From assembly GCA_002104905.1 (NCBI GenBank), contig MCFE01000049.1, positions 62,001-126,000 of the forward strand: a stretch of 64,000 nt of DNA, in the 5' to 3' direction. This document shows, one piece after another, positions 1-10,969 of this stretch. How positions within the stretch are numbered: the stretch's first letter is position 1; each line of letters starts with the position of its first letter. This DNA comes from Basidiobolus meristosporus CBS 931.73 (taxonomy: Eukaryota; Basidiobolomycota; Basidiobolomycetes; Basidiobolales; Basidiobolaceae). The notes under the pieces are model-generated. The model saw nothing but the letters and a program-made list of their open reading frames with translations, had not been told where the DNA came from and did not search any database. The translations under genes and the position numbers were made by a program.

Positions 1-540
1 GCTCACACATACTGTCGAAGGCGATTTGCATCAGGACGCTGAAGTGTAAGCATTTCAGAGCTGCGCAGATGTTTCATTTTCCGGTAATCGAGGTTTCAAT
101 GGCTATTAAAAGAATAGCTTGCTCCTCGATCTAAATGGTCACATTAGTGCATGCCTTTCCAATGGGGCAAGGATGATTTAGACCGCCGACCAATTGGGTG
201 GCGGCTGAGTGAAACCCCCACCCATGATCACCGGTTTTCAGACTGGTATCCAATACCTTGAATATTTCTAGCGGTGCGCTACAAATGGAGCAGCAAAAAC
301 CCATCATTGCCAAAAATTATGGTTTGACATGTCGAATGGATGATCTATGATGCTTTCTCTCCCATTGGTGTAATTGGCATTCCAAATCCGTCAAATGGCA
401 TGGTTTTAACCAAAATATTCTTACTCATTTGTATCAAAACGGCAAGTGAAGGAATGTGATCAATGATGTGGTTGCTTTATATCAATTCCTACTTGCGAGT
501 CTTGTGATCAACACTATTGCAATCAGCTGCCAGGCACCCT

Positions 541-548
541 TATATAAG
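541..548 (+). promoter_or_regulatory. TATA box of the CsbD-like gene
   Basis: TATATAAG lies about 90 bases before the start codon at 640. Transcription would begin near 570-580. An ATG at 565 opens a 23-codon reading frame ending at 636, but it probably lies at or upstream of the transcript start. Bases 1-540 show no convincing coding frame. Confidence 0.5.
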
Positions 549-639
549 CCGGTTCTCTTTCACGATGTCGAGTATTCCCACCACCATCGCATCCTTTTCC
601 ATATTCTCCGAACCTCATAAAGCCCTACTATTCTAAACC

Positions 640-882
640 ATGGAAGATTTGAACATCAGCACTCGCGCCAGCACTGGATACATCCGGGCTTCGCTTGGGC
701 ACATTTTCGGCGATGATCAGCTAATCGCCCAAGGCCGCTCGTTAGTCTCGCAGGCCCAAACAGAATTTGTAGCGGCCAAAGATGCCGAGAAGCGCCGATA
801 CTCAATGGAGGTTGAGCAGATGAAGCCCGGCACACCATCCCATAGCGTTGTAGCCGAGACCAACTCCTTGATTTCTGCCTGA
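640..882 (+). CDS. Small CsbD-like / cruciform-DNA-binding-like stress protein
   Basis: An intronless 80-residue protein. The central stretch GYIRASLGHIFGDDQLIAQG followed by a Q/E/A-rich helix resembles the fungal family annotated as mismatched-base-pair and cruciform-DNA-recognition protein (Hmp1) and bacterial CsbD. Those proteins are small, charged, glycine-poor helical proteins induced by stress, and their DNA binding has been reported only for some members. The start is supported by a TATA box at 541-548 and the ACC-ATG-G context. There is no signal peptide or membrane segment. The family assignment rests on one motif, so the function is tentative; coding status is more secure than identity. 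Confidence 0.55.
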   Translation: MEDLNISTRASTGYIRASLGHIFGDDQLIAQGRSLVSQAQTEFVAAKDAEKRRYSMEVEQMKPGTPSHSVVAETNSLISA

Positions 883-2114
883 TCACACCATCCTCGCTCA
901 CAAGGGTCAACCATATGTCGGAGTAGTTTAATTCTTAATCAAAAACGCTTTATGTAAATTCTTACCTCTTCACTCTCGCAACAACCCCTCTGCTCTGTGG
1001 TTACCTCTTGGATACTGCTACCGTACTCATAGCACATGTATGCTGTAGTCTCATTACGATGTATATAGATTGGTTCCCGGTCCTTAAATAAACCACACGT
1101 CATCCAGGAGTCTCTTGATTGCCAAGTATTGCACAGCATAAATGATTAACCAACTCGCTGTCTAGTTCAGTCGCATGAAAGTCAGCTCGGCTATTGTTGG
1201 TCCAAGGCATCCAATTTCATCAGATAATCTGCCCGAAACATGAACGGCGTTTCGCCACGGAGGATTGTTTGATTGGCCGCTGCCAAGGCCGGGCAATCAG
1301 TTTCTCAGTTGTGGGCAGTCTTGGTTTGTGGCATTCTGCGCCGCCCGCGAAGAGCCACTGTCCAACGCCCCAACAAATGGTTGCTGGACAGGCTTTTTCT
1401 GATAAAGTGCGAGGCTCACATCCCCAGAGCCAACGGTCTATATGAAGGTGAGGAGAGACCAATCTTCATGCTGTTGGGAATATCGCACTGTATACCCAGT
1501 ATTTAGCCTGAGCATACCGAATGCTTAGGTGTTCTTTTGTCAGCTACGCCAGAGCGGCCACCAAGATTTCTTGACTATTTGTAATGCTCATGTTGCCACC
1601 AGTTGCTATTACTAAGAGGGCCAGATCATGGAGCTACTGCGATGGGCTGGCATCTTGAAGGGTATTGATTGATTAGTGAAAAAGCGAGCAACAATTCCCC
1701 AACCATCGAAGTGTGACCAATCCTTATATATTCTGTCGAGTCTTAATTTCCCCAGTATTTACCAAAGCTTGTATGCTCACGGCGATTTAGTTATCAACTC
1801 GATCTCCCGGTCAAGGTCAACTTAAATTATCAAGCATTCAGGTTACCTGGTATCACGGATACGCAGCCTGTTTTCCACCTCATGATCCCAGTCGCAGAAT
1901 CCACCAGAGTAGGGGATCTATTACAATTTGGATCATCCGAAAATAATGGTTCTACAATGGTTCATTAAATTAAAGCGTCGGTTACGATTATCCCTGATAA
2001 GACCGACTCGTACTTAAGTCTGTTATCGCAGTTCATTACCCTTTTGCGGAATACTTTCCAGGCAAACCAAAGTCAATAACTCTCCCTTCCGACTCGTTCG
2101 ACCTGGTCGCTCGT
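883..2114. other. Intergenic region, no gene recognised
   Basis: This 1.2 kb separates two plus-strand genes. Short frames around 1194-1506 overlap each other on both strands and resemble no family. A TATA-like TTATATATTC at 1721-1730 is followed by no credible reading frame, so it could belong to a non-coding transcript or be chance. No transposon homology to the right-hand part of the window is visible. Confidence 0.4.
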
Positions 2115-2123
2115 TATATAAAA
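2115..2123 (+). promoter_or_regulatory. TATA box of the PH-FYVE gene
   Basis: TATATAAAA lies 88 bases upstream of the ATG at 2211, similar to the spacing of the TATA box before the 640-882 gene. Confidence 0.55.
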
Positions 2124-2210
2124 TACTACTAACTTGCTTAATATCTCGGTGACAGCCCACCACTATCCATTAATTCTATCACAAGCTAGTCTCGATAGGT
2201 GGCGTTTGAA

Positions 2211-3687
2211 ATGTTGTTGGAGGTAGCTTCGTCAACCGCTAACAAACCTCTTAAAAAATCCCATCTTTTCATCGAATTAAATGATTTGCCCAAATTCGAA
2301 GTGCCGAGCTCTTTAACTTCGGAGGATGACGAATCGGCTCCACTTCGGGAGGTCACAACACTGAACACTCGTCCTCTCATACGCTCCCCTTTGATACGGT
2401 CAAGTTCGTTCCAAACCACAACCCACGCACCACAGAAAATGCTGGCTATGACCCCTCCACTACCCCGTTTTTCTCAGTCCGTACTCCCAAGGCCACGTAG
2501 CGAGGAGCAGGCGAAGGCCTCTTGTAACCTCTCAAGACAGGAGAAAATCAGCGCAAGAAAAGCTCTGAGCAATCTTGTTGCCTACGAGGATATGCATAAA
2601 ATCATCGAGATCGAGTATATGTTCATGAACGGAAGGGTAGGCTTCAGTATCTCCTATGCTTTGCTGCTGTCCAGCTTGTGCTTACTTTGGTATAGTCCCT
2701 ATTTCATCCAGGACGCATATTCGTCAAGGAAGGGGAGTTGTTGAAAGATACTGGAAAGGCTGCTTCCCCCAGACACTTCTTTCTATTCACTGATGCGCTG
2801 GTGTACGGGACTCCTACAAATACATCGAAATCCTGTGGATATCTTGACAATCAAACTATCATCAGTCTCGCATACGCCAAGGTTGAGTCTGTATGTCAGA
2901 GTACGTCCCAAAATGATGATTTTCCATGGAATGACCACCATTATTAACCTTGCCAACGATGCCAACAGAGAAATGTGTTCTTCGCCTGTATACTAAAAAG
3001 GAGGCATTCAGTGTTATTGCATCGTCCGAGATGGAATACACTTCGTGGTTCCATGCCTTGCAGAACTCCATCGCTTGTCATAAAACCAAGATCGAAACTG
3101 AGGCCAAGAAAAGACGGATGGCTGCCATTAAGAACGGAAAGAGAAGATCCAGTTTTTCGTTAGACATGAACCTCTGGCGCACCATTAAAAGTGTTAGCAA
3201 TATCAAGGATGATCACGGGGATCGATCCTCCGATAGTTCACGTAGCACCTGGAGCGAGAGCCAGAGGAAGTGCAGCGTTAGTAGCTCGAGTAGTGTATCT
3301 TCCATCGTAAATAGCGACTCATGGGTGCCAGATCAAGACGCATCTTTATGTATGTCGTGCAAGGTAACCAAGTTTAGTTTGATGGTTCGAAGACATCATT
3401 GTAGGCTTTGCGGTCGAGTAATATGCTGGAAATGCTCCCACCTCCAAGAAAACATCGAGCCGTCCGGGAAGCTTATTCGGATATGCCAGGATTGCTGGAC
3501 GTGGAAGGCGGTCGGTGCCGTTATTTCACATGGGGAGAATGTTGAGAACCCACACTTTTCCCAGGTAGAAACCAAGTCGGTGATCCGAGGATTTGAACCC
3601 GATGTTTCCTCCGCAAAGGACGCGCCCAACTGTCGGAATAGTTTCGATTCAAGCAGCAGCGAGTTCTTTGTCGAGTCCCCAGAGTAG
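2211..3687 (+). CDS. PH-FYVE domain protein (Phafin-like), likely endosomal PI3P-binding
   Basis: Three exons: 2211-2636, 2729-2900 and 2969-3687, giving about 438 residues. An alternative second intron (2891-2970, donor GTATGT) keeps the frame and removes four residues. The first in-frame ATG is 2211. After a Ser/Pro/Thr-rich N-terminus, a PH domain spans roughly residues 125-235 (RHFFLFTDALVYG; closing helix EYTSWFHALQNS). The FYVE zinc finger spans about 318-376 and has all three signatures: WVPD, RRHHCRLCG and RICQDC, with the paired zinc cysteines. FYVE domains bind phosphatidylinositol-3-phosphate on endosomes, and the PH-then-FYVE order is that of Phafins and the C-terminus of FGD-type GEFs. 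No RhoGEF domain precedes it. A basic linker and a Ser-rich stretch lie between the domains. The identification as a PH-FYVE protein is firm; the precise role is inferred. Confidence 0.85.
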
Positions 3688-4206
3688 GGCTTCGACCACA
3701 GGCAGCATTCTTCTGCATGTTTCCGGAACTCCTCTGCTGCACTTTGGCATAATTCGAACTGTCGACGAGCTGGACTCTTTGTTCAAGTCAGGAAGAACCT
3801 CTCGTTTTTATAAATAATCTTGTGTATATATACATTTTGGTTTGCCTTAATGTTGGTACCAGAGCTGCCAGGTTCTCGTGTAATCCTTAGGGCAAACATA
3901 CAAACTGGCTGAAAGGTGATTCACTTGGCCATCATTCTATTAGTTATCCTTGTTTCTTTACACAAGTAATTGCTCTTCTATATATTCTAAGCACTGTACC
4001 TCCATCAGTATATTAAAAGCCACATTGCTCTTTCAATCATGCAGGACATGTCACTCGTTTGCAAAGAATCCACACTACCCTGAGAATCAGACGGTTCAGA
4101 TGTCCAGGTAGTGCCGCTTTATTCCTTTGAAAATAATGAACTGCTGATGGTTTCAATTTCATACAAAATAATCATCAGCGGTTAGCTTTTATTAGACTTG
4201 GCCGCC
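3688..4206. other. Convergent intergenic region
   Basis: This 519-base stretch lies between the 3' ends of the PH-FYVE gene (+) and VTA1 (-). It is AT-rich and should hold both polyadenylation sites. No gene or repeat was seen. Confidence 0.5.
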
Positions 4207-5687
4207 CTATTTCCTGTTGTACGGCTCAAGGATCATCAAGGCTTTTCTCAAGTTCTCCACTGCAGTCTTCACGTCATCGTACTCAAGGGCACTAATGGCG
4301 AATCTTGAATGCTTTTGTGCTGTAGAGATGGCTTTCGGGTCAATGTCCAGCTTTGTGTACATGTCTTGGCTCGGCTCTTGGCGATACTGTTGTGGTTGCT
4401 GTTGGTAAGGCTGCTGCGGAGGCTGAAACGAGGGTTGTGGTTGATAATCTGGCTGAGCTGGTCTCATGTTGTACCCATAGGGGTCATTGGAGGGGTAGTG
4501 CGAGCTTCCTGAGTTGAAGTTGGGCCCGGTTTCGGGATTCGAGTTGTGTGGGGAGTTGTTCATGTGTTGATTACCATAGGGGTCGGATGGTTCGTTGAAA
4601 TCATTTCGCCCAAAGCTGGTTTGGCCTTGATCGTATGACGACTGAGAGGAGGGGCCATCGTGGCTTACATGACCTGGCAAGTTGCTAGGGAATTCAGGGA
4701 AAGATGGGAAGTTTTGTGGAGGTGACTGGTAAGGGCTAGGGTTGGAGTTAAGGTTGTTGAACTCTTGCTTGTTGGTTTCATCAAATGGTGATTGGCTTGG
4801 AGGTGCTGTAGGTGAGTTGAAGTTTTGTTGGTCATGTTGGTCAAACTGAGGAGGGAAGTTTGGTGGCGCTGGGAAGTCCTGAATCTTTGGCACACTATCA
4901 TCGGCAGTTGGAGATTCGTTGATGCTTGCATCTTCATTCATATCATTAGTAGGCTCCCACCCAGGTGGTCCAGGATGCGGAGTTCTTCCTTCCTTCAGAG
5001 CTTTCATGATGTCTGTAGCCTTCCATTTGGAATATTTGATCTTTTCCTCAATCTAAATAACAAGTACCGCTAGTTTAGGTGATGCACTCTGATACTACGC
5101 TTACGGTTCCTGTACCTCAGGATCAATCTCGCCAAAAATCTTTAACAACTCAAGGAAGATAGAGGCAGCGAGGAAAGTTTTAACGGTTTTTCTAGTGGGA
5201 AGGGTTAAAAGTCAAACTTGCTGGGAACCTGATCATTCAAGGCATACGTACTTGCTGGCCTTTCCTGCTCGATCTTCGTTATCTGCATTCAGGAACACCT
5301 TTACAGCGAAACTTTCGATGTAAGCCTTTCCTATGTCATCGTCGTTGACTGCTTCATTGTCGCCGAGAGATCTCTTTTCCTTTGTTAGGAAGCGCCGGTT
5401 AGCTATTGTGATGATGAAGCGAGGGCAAATCGTGATCCTTACTTGCTCCAGGTTATCGAGCAGAGTGACCAAAAACAATTGGCACTCCTTATCCTTTGCC
5501 CCCTTGGCAATGGCAAGTTTGGCAGCATAGTAATTACCTAAAGTAAAAAAGATGAGAAAAACTTGCACGCAAAATTTAAGTCAGAGTTCTTACAATAGTA
5601 GGCGATGACGGGTTCATGATTTTTGAGCTCTTTGGACCGTTGATAGTAGGGAGTAATAAACCTTAATGCTTCAGGTACGTTCTCCAT
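4207..5687 (-). CDS. VTA1: Vacuolar protein sorting-associated protein VTA1 (LIP5 homologue)
   Basis: Five exons in transcript order: 5687-5594, 5537-5443, 5379-5252, 5191-5116 and 5052-4207, giving 412 residues. Introns are 56, 63, 60 and 63 bases. The N-terminal MIT-like helical domain reads through the splice joins as VIAYYCNYYAAKLAIAKG and KKTVKTFLAASIFLELLK, both typical of VTA1. A long Pro/Gln/Asn-rich linker (about residues 160-350) follows. The last 50 residues form the Vta1 C-terminal domain (KAISTAQKHSRFAISALEYD), which dimerises and binds the Vps4 ATPase. VTA1 activates Vps4 to disassemble ESCRT-III on endosomes during multivesicular body formation. The start MENVPEAL matches the usual beginning of the MIT domain. 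All junctions keep frame with GT-AG ends, so I am confident of both identity and structure. Confidence 0.93.
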
Positions 5688-6443
5688 TATATTAGTTTTC
5701 GAGTTGAGCTTGCTGTGCTGGACTTGTTCGCAAAGCCAGTATTACCATGACAAGTAGATGCATGACTTCATGGATCATCGAATTGTGATTGGGCATATGC
5801 AGGAAATGCCTGATCTGTACATATATATGGAAAAGCCGAAAGAAATATTGGTGAATATGTACGTTTATATCTCCATGGTAGATCGGGATTTCCGGCTTTA
5901 TCGGTAATTTCTCCCCAGTAATTATGGCTTTCAGGGCAATGTATCTACTCCGGTGGATTGCAGATGAGGATCGCAAGAGATTGAATAGATGCCGCACGAG
6001 CAGCTGCTGGTGTTGATTTAAACTTGCATTTGCTCGGGACGTTGCGGTCGAAATGGAGCTACGTAGGTGCGATGTTCTGGGAGTCTCACTCAAGATATCG
6101 GGGAATGTAAGAACTCGACGGCAATAAAGACTGTGTGCAACGCTGGTTCAGCTTCTGGTTTGGAAAGTTTAATTAGACATAGAATTGGTTATATATAAAG
6201 ATAGTATGCTATATCATGAGCCAAGTGGATTTCAAGTTACCGAGTCTCGTATTATAAATTGGGATATATATCGGAGTGCAGGGAACACATTCATGTTGCC
6301 AAGCACCCGAGGTGATAAATTTCAGTGACAAAATGATAAACTATGCTTGGTTTCAAAAGTCTATAGGGATTTCGAAGATAGCCGGATGATAGGGTGGAAT
6401 GATCTGAGATAAATACAGAGATGGTGCTGTTGAATTGGTGAAA
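5688..6443 (-). other. Intergenic region with an ATG-less open stretch (possible LYR-like remnant)
   Basis: This 756-base gap lies between the tandem minus-strand genes Raptor and VTA1. A minus-strand TATA-like sequence is at about 6188-6200. From about 6160 to 5692 one minus frame stays open (over 150 codons) and ends five bases before the VTA1 ATG. It reads SLYCRRVLTFP near its start, faintly like a LYR-motif mitochondrial protein, but it has no ATG and no obvious upstream exon. It may be the VTA1 leader or a decayed or unresolved small gene. Confidence 0.3.
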
Positions 6444-9400
6444 TCACACTTCAATGATGTGATTTTCGTAGGAGTTCATGTCTCCCCAATAGGGATTGAC
6501 AACGACTCCTTCGAGGTCACATCTAAAAAGAGAGATATACTGGTCTTCTCCACCAACCGCCAATATTGTTCGGTGAGGATGGAATGCCACCGACGAGATG
6601 GGGACCACGCGTTGGGATAGTATGCCTGTGTAATGCCTGATCGTGCTAAGGTTGGTGCCTCCCGCATTCCAAACCTTTAAAGATTGGTTGGAGCTTCCAC
6701 TATACGAGTTGAAGTTACGTTAGCGAACAATGCTCATGGAAATCCAAGGACCACATATATCTCGTACCTAGCAAATACGGGAGCATGCTCATGCACCGCC
6801 AACGCAGTTAGTTCTTGCGTATGTGCTTCGATGGTGAAAATGGATGCTGGATGCCGAATGTCCCAAAGTTTAATATCTCCCGCTACACTGTCGCCATCCA
6901 AAAGGTTTAGTACCATCACAGTTGGATGGGGTTTCTAGAGGGGCTTACCTGCCGGAGACAAGCTCTCTATTCCCACCATGTTGCATGTGGACGTTGACAA
7001 CCCAGCCAGCATGTTCGCGCCAACACATCACCATGCTATCAATATCTGTTAATCACGCTGCGAGGAAACCCCACCGGAAGAAGTCGAACCAAACCTGTCT
7101 CTGGGTTCCAACCGCCTATCGTAGACCCGTACGGTGCCGTCGCCAAAGCCACCTACAATAATGTCTCCAGCGATTTTCTCACTTGTCAAGCTGGTGACAC
7201 AACTTCCAGACCTTGACGGTAGCTCGATAGTGCACGTTTCCCGCGCCGCATCCCAAATCTTGATGCTTTTAACATCTCCGCTTGCAAGCAAGGTTCCTCG
7301 GGATTGCTGCCAGTCCAGGATCACTCCGCTACCACGATTACTTGGGAGCATTTCTGGTAAAGCTCTCCAAGCAGATACCACCTGCATCTCATCGGAATCA
7401 TAGTTTTTGTAAACCCGGACAAGCCCGTCACTTGATCCTGTAACAAGAAGTGCGCTATCTTCCTCGTTGATGATTTTGGTCGATGTGACCGATCTACGGC
7501 TCTTCCCGTTCGCGAAATAGTTGATTCTTTGCTTAGTTTCCCAGTCCCAAACACCAATGGCACCCTTGCTGTCCGAAACTACCAAATGGTTCTCGAACTG
7601 GTGGAAAAGTAAAGAGGTTGGCTGAGAGTCGGTATACATGGTTCCTAAGGATGTCTCCCACTTGCTAGTGCCAGCATGCTCACTAAGGGGATGACTTTCG
7701 AAGATGACTTTTTCATTTCTCGTTCTGCGCCATAAGCGCTCATTGTAGTTAATGCTACCTGGCTCATCAGCTTCGGCTGGCCGCATTTGAGGCTCAGCAA
7801 AGTATTCCCGACACCAATTGTAAAAGTCTGAGCGAAGGGGAAGAGATATTCTTTCGTAGGGATCGTTTCCTCGGATGCTGGTCCCGTTTTCATCTTCCGG
7901 TCCAAATCCATCTAAGCGCGTGAAGGATTCATTTCTATGGGTGAAGGAACGTTTCATCTGGCCTTTGTGGGTGGTGTCGCTTGGGTTTCCGTTTGAAGAA
8001 AGCTCGGTTGTCGTGCCTGCCATATACCCCAGCGCCTTTAATGAGAACGAAGCGGACCGTTTTAGAGTCGAGGTGATTTTCAAACTTAACGGCCTATTTC
8101 CGTTAGTTTGCAGTCCGTTCGATAAATTTTCAGACCCAGGCGCGGTGCCGGTCATGCCATTACCAAAACCGCCACTTCCAGAGCTGTTGGGCGGAGGTAG
8201 ATGCAAAAGAGAAGATGCTGCTGCCTCGGACATGGAGGAATTGATGAGCTGATAATGTACATAGTCTACTATCTTGATAGCATGCGTGGAGACATCAACA
8301 TGGGGATCAACGGATAGATTGAGAAGGGCCTTCCAGACACACGTGTAGGCAGAGCTATGACTGGCGGAGCGGAACATATGTTCAGGAAGGCTTCTTCGAT
8401 CTGAACGGCCGCGTTGCAATATCCGTTCGTCAATGGTCTGAGATGACTGCTTCCGATCTTCTTCAACCAAGTCATAGGCGATCTGCAGGGTGATGCTTAA
8501 ATACTCGTTAACAACGCTAGAGAGGGCAATTACTAGCTCGCGACGGACCATTGGAGATCCATCGTTAGTAGTGGTCAGCATAGCAATGGCGATGTTATGC
8601 TCAATATTAACAATCTGCTCGGTCTTGTCCAAATCCCCAATAAAGAGTCCGAGAGCATAAATAGCAGCTGATCTGACTTCAGGAACGGGATCCGACAGCA
8701 ATGCGCAGAGCTTTTCGTGGGCGTTTTCGCGCACACCTAGCCATTTAGCATCGGCATAACCGGCCCACTGCTGGCCAATACATAAGCAAGACCACTGCCT
8801 TAGCAGTGGGTCTTCGTCCGTTAGGTGGGCCAGACATAGAGTAAGGACACGGCTCCTGAGGCAGGCTTCCTTTCCAGGTTGGAAATCATTGCAGAGAACA
8901 CTCAGGATGAATGTGCACATGGCACGGTGTTCGGAGATGTTGGGGATAGGCGATATCTCGTTATCAATTGTCAACACTTGCACAAAGTAGTTGTAGCCAT
9001 CGTCCTTCAAAAGGTCGTTTTGACAGGACGAGTCCACAGCCAGAATCCTGGCCCATATGAATACAAGCAATGGTTTCAAATCTGCTGCGGGACTTTGAAG
9101 GAGCTTTAAAACATAAGGGAAAATCCCGACGGCAAGTGCTAGATCTACCGCCCACGGACCAAGGTCCAGGAATTTGCAGAGCAAAATAAGTGCCCGCAGG
9201 CGATGGCCTTGACTAAGCAACACTTGGAGAAGGATGGGTAGCTGTTCAGGAGGATTTCTGGCGATAGACCCGTGGGTCAACCAAATCTCGAATGCGGTAA
9301 GCTGCTCGTTGAACAGTGTACTGGGTTTGTACTCAACCGGCGGCCCACCTTCCTCCATCGCCAACAACGCAGGCAATTGAGCCAGACACATGTCAACAGC

Positions 9401-10573
9401 AAAGTCCCAAGATTTCCAAAGCGGGTGTTGATGCGTCGATGGGAGTGGAGGCATTGACATTGGAGTACAGTTGTAAGAACGCATAATTCGATCGGCTAGC
9501 AAGAAATTTCTCAACATGGCCGCTACCATCATATCCTGCCTAAAGTATTTTTTAAAAAGATCGTGAGGAAGTACGCTCCAAGCAATTGTATCAGTGATCG
9601 CAGTAAATATCCAATTAAGCTCACCCAAAGGCGTTCTGCGATCGCTGAGTTTTCCGGGGGTTTTCAAAATCATCTCAGCATCCACATTGTTCAACAATGG
9701 ATTTTGCAAGATGAACCATTGCAAAGCGATCTGGATGGGGGTCGTTAAGCAGCAGGTAAAAAGATCTGCAGGGAGATCTGGGTTCATGGGAAGTATGTCG
9801 TTTGGACTACAGGCCGCTAGTTGTATGCAATCCGCCATCGGTGTGTAGGGAACATGGCCCAGTTTAGCGGCTTCTGAGTCACGTTGCTTAGCAAAGCGAT
9901 TGAATGACAGCAGTATATTTCCAGCAGATGAGCAATCGTAGACATACATACAAGGTGAACCAAGCCAAGATTGAAGGTCGTATAGTGTTAGAGGGATATA
10001 TTGGGTGTAGTTCTTATTGAACACCCAAATCTCACCGCTAGCAGTAGGCTTTGGAACCCCATGACCGTTGTAATGGAAAAGTACACGCTCCTCTTTAGCA
10101 TTTTTTCTCAAAGAGCCGCACAGTTTTTTGATATCTTCTACGCAAGGATCCAGCGAAAGCTTGTATCTAGCTCGTGGTTGCAGAGTTTCGTATTGCGTTT
10201 GGATGTTCCTTCCAATTGCCTCAAGAGCCTTCTGAGCAGGCAACGTAAAGGGATCAATCCACGCTTCTAGTTTGGCACAAGGATTGGTTTTGACAACGTC
10301 AGGTGGGTCTACTCCAATATTCAAGCACATCACAAGCGCGCAAGAGACAGTCTTGATTTTTTCTCGCATTCTCCAGTCATGTTCAATTATACCATGAGCA
10401 GGATGATCAGGGTTGACATTGGCGTTGTTTTCATGGCGTTTATCGGTATAATACATGTAACAAACATTTTCGTTTTTGTCTCCATCGCTCTCCTGATAAT
10501 CCCCGTTATGCACATCCGTTTGATATTGCTCCTCAAAACCGTGGCGAATAGTTTGCTCTACGGTGCTGTTCAT
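6444..10573 (-). CDS. Raptor/Kog1/Mip1, TORC1 scaffold subunit
   Basis: Four exons in transcript order: 10573-7095, 7035-6949, 6887-6768 and 6699-6444, about 1313 residues. Introns of 59, 61 and 68 bases all interrupt the WD40 part. The first in-frame ATG is at 10573; the frame is open further upstream but only from a TTG. Residues about 75-230 form the Raptor N-terminal caspase-like domain, with HYNGHGVP (His about 171) and YVYDCSSAG (Cys about 214) at the positions of the caspase dyad. HEAT-type helical repeats follow, then a Ser-rich linker and seven-bladed WD40 repeats (GDIKLWDIRHPAS, SLKVWNAGG). The exon joins restore REHAGWVVNVHMQ, a strongly conserved Raptor motif. Raptor recruits TOR substrates and places TORC1 on vacuole or lysosome membranes. 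A minus-strand TATA-like element lies near 10645-10655. Identity is secure. Confidence 0.96.
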
Positions 10574-10969
10574 CGTAGTCGCATGAGAATGCGTTAAAAG
10601 GCTCTTATTGTTCTTAAAGGAGAATACCAACTTTAATTTACGGTTTTTATAAAAAGCCAGCTTGGTAAATCACCACATGTAATCGTCAGTGTTCCATTAA
10701 ATATGGATATTGAATATGAGCAATCTACCATGTGAGTCTTGTGTAGAAGATAATTATGCATATTGACTTCTGGTGTTTTTCCCTGGTATCATGATCTTTA
10801 CCACGGGGTTGTATTATCATTGATATGATCATTACTACTGATTCATGGTAAACTATTTTGTTCGGAGAAGTTGATTGTTTGGATCAATCACAAATAAACA
10901 ACACGCTAAATTAAATGTGGAATCGTTGTTAGAACGCTTGTGTATCGCCGATAGAGGACTAACTGCAAT
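10574..10969. promoter_or_regulatory. Shared divergent promoter region, Raptor / APC2
   Basis: 396 bases separate the two start codons. A minus-strand TATA-like TTTTTATAAAAA at 10645-10656 suits Raptor. No clear TATA box precedes APC2. No operator-like repeats were recognised. Confidence 0.45.

Noticed and set aside
131-313. 60-codon minus-strand frame near the left edge
   Set aside because: It resembles no family and lies in a promoter-like spacer; length is within chance.
1194-1506. Overlapping frames on both strands between the first two genes
   Set aside because: They shadow one another, have no recognisable domain and no splice signals that extend them.
2199-2210. GTG at 2199 as the start of the PH-FYVE gene
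   Set aside because: Nuclear eukaryotic genes start at ATG; the next in-frame ATG is at 2211.
5692-6093. 133-codon minus-strand frame taken as a complete gene
   Set aside because: The apparent first codon is TTG, not ATG, and the frame simply continues upstream without any ATG. Kept only as a low-confidence observation.
8879-10597. Several plus-strand frames opposite Raptor
   Set aside because: All are antisense shadows of the long Raptor exon.
10574-10630. Upstream extension of Raptor to 10630
   Set aside because: It would start with TTG; the first ATG at 10573 gives a normal N-terminus.
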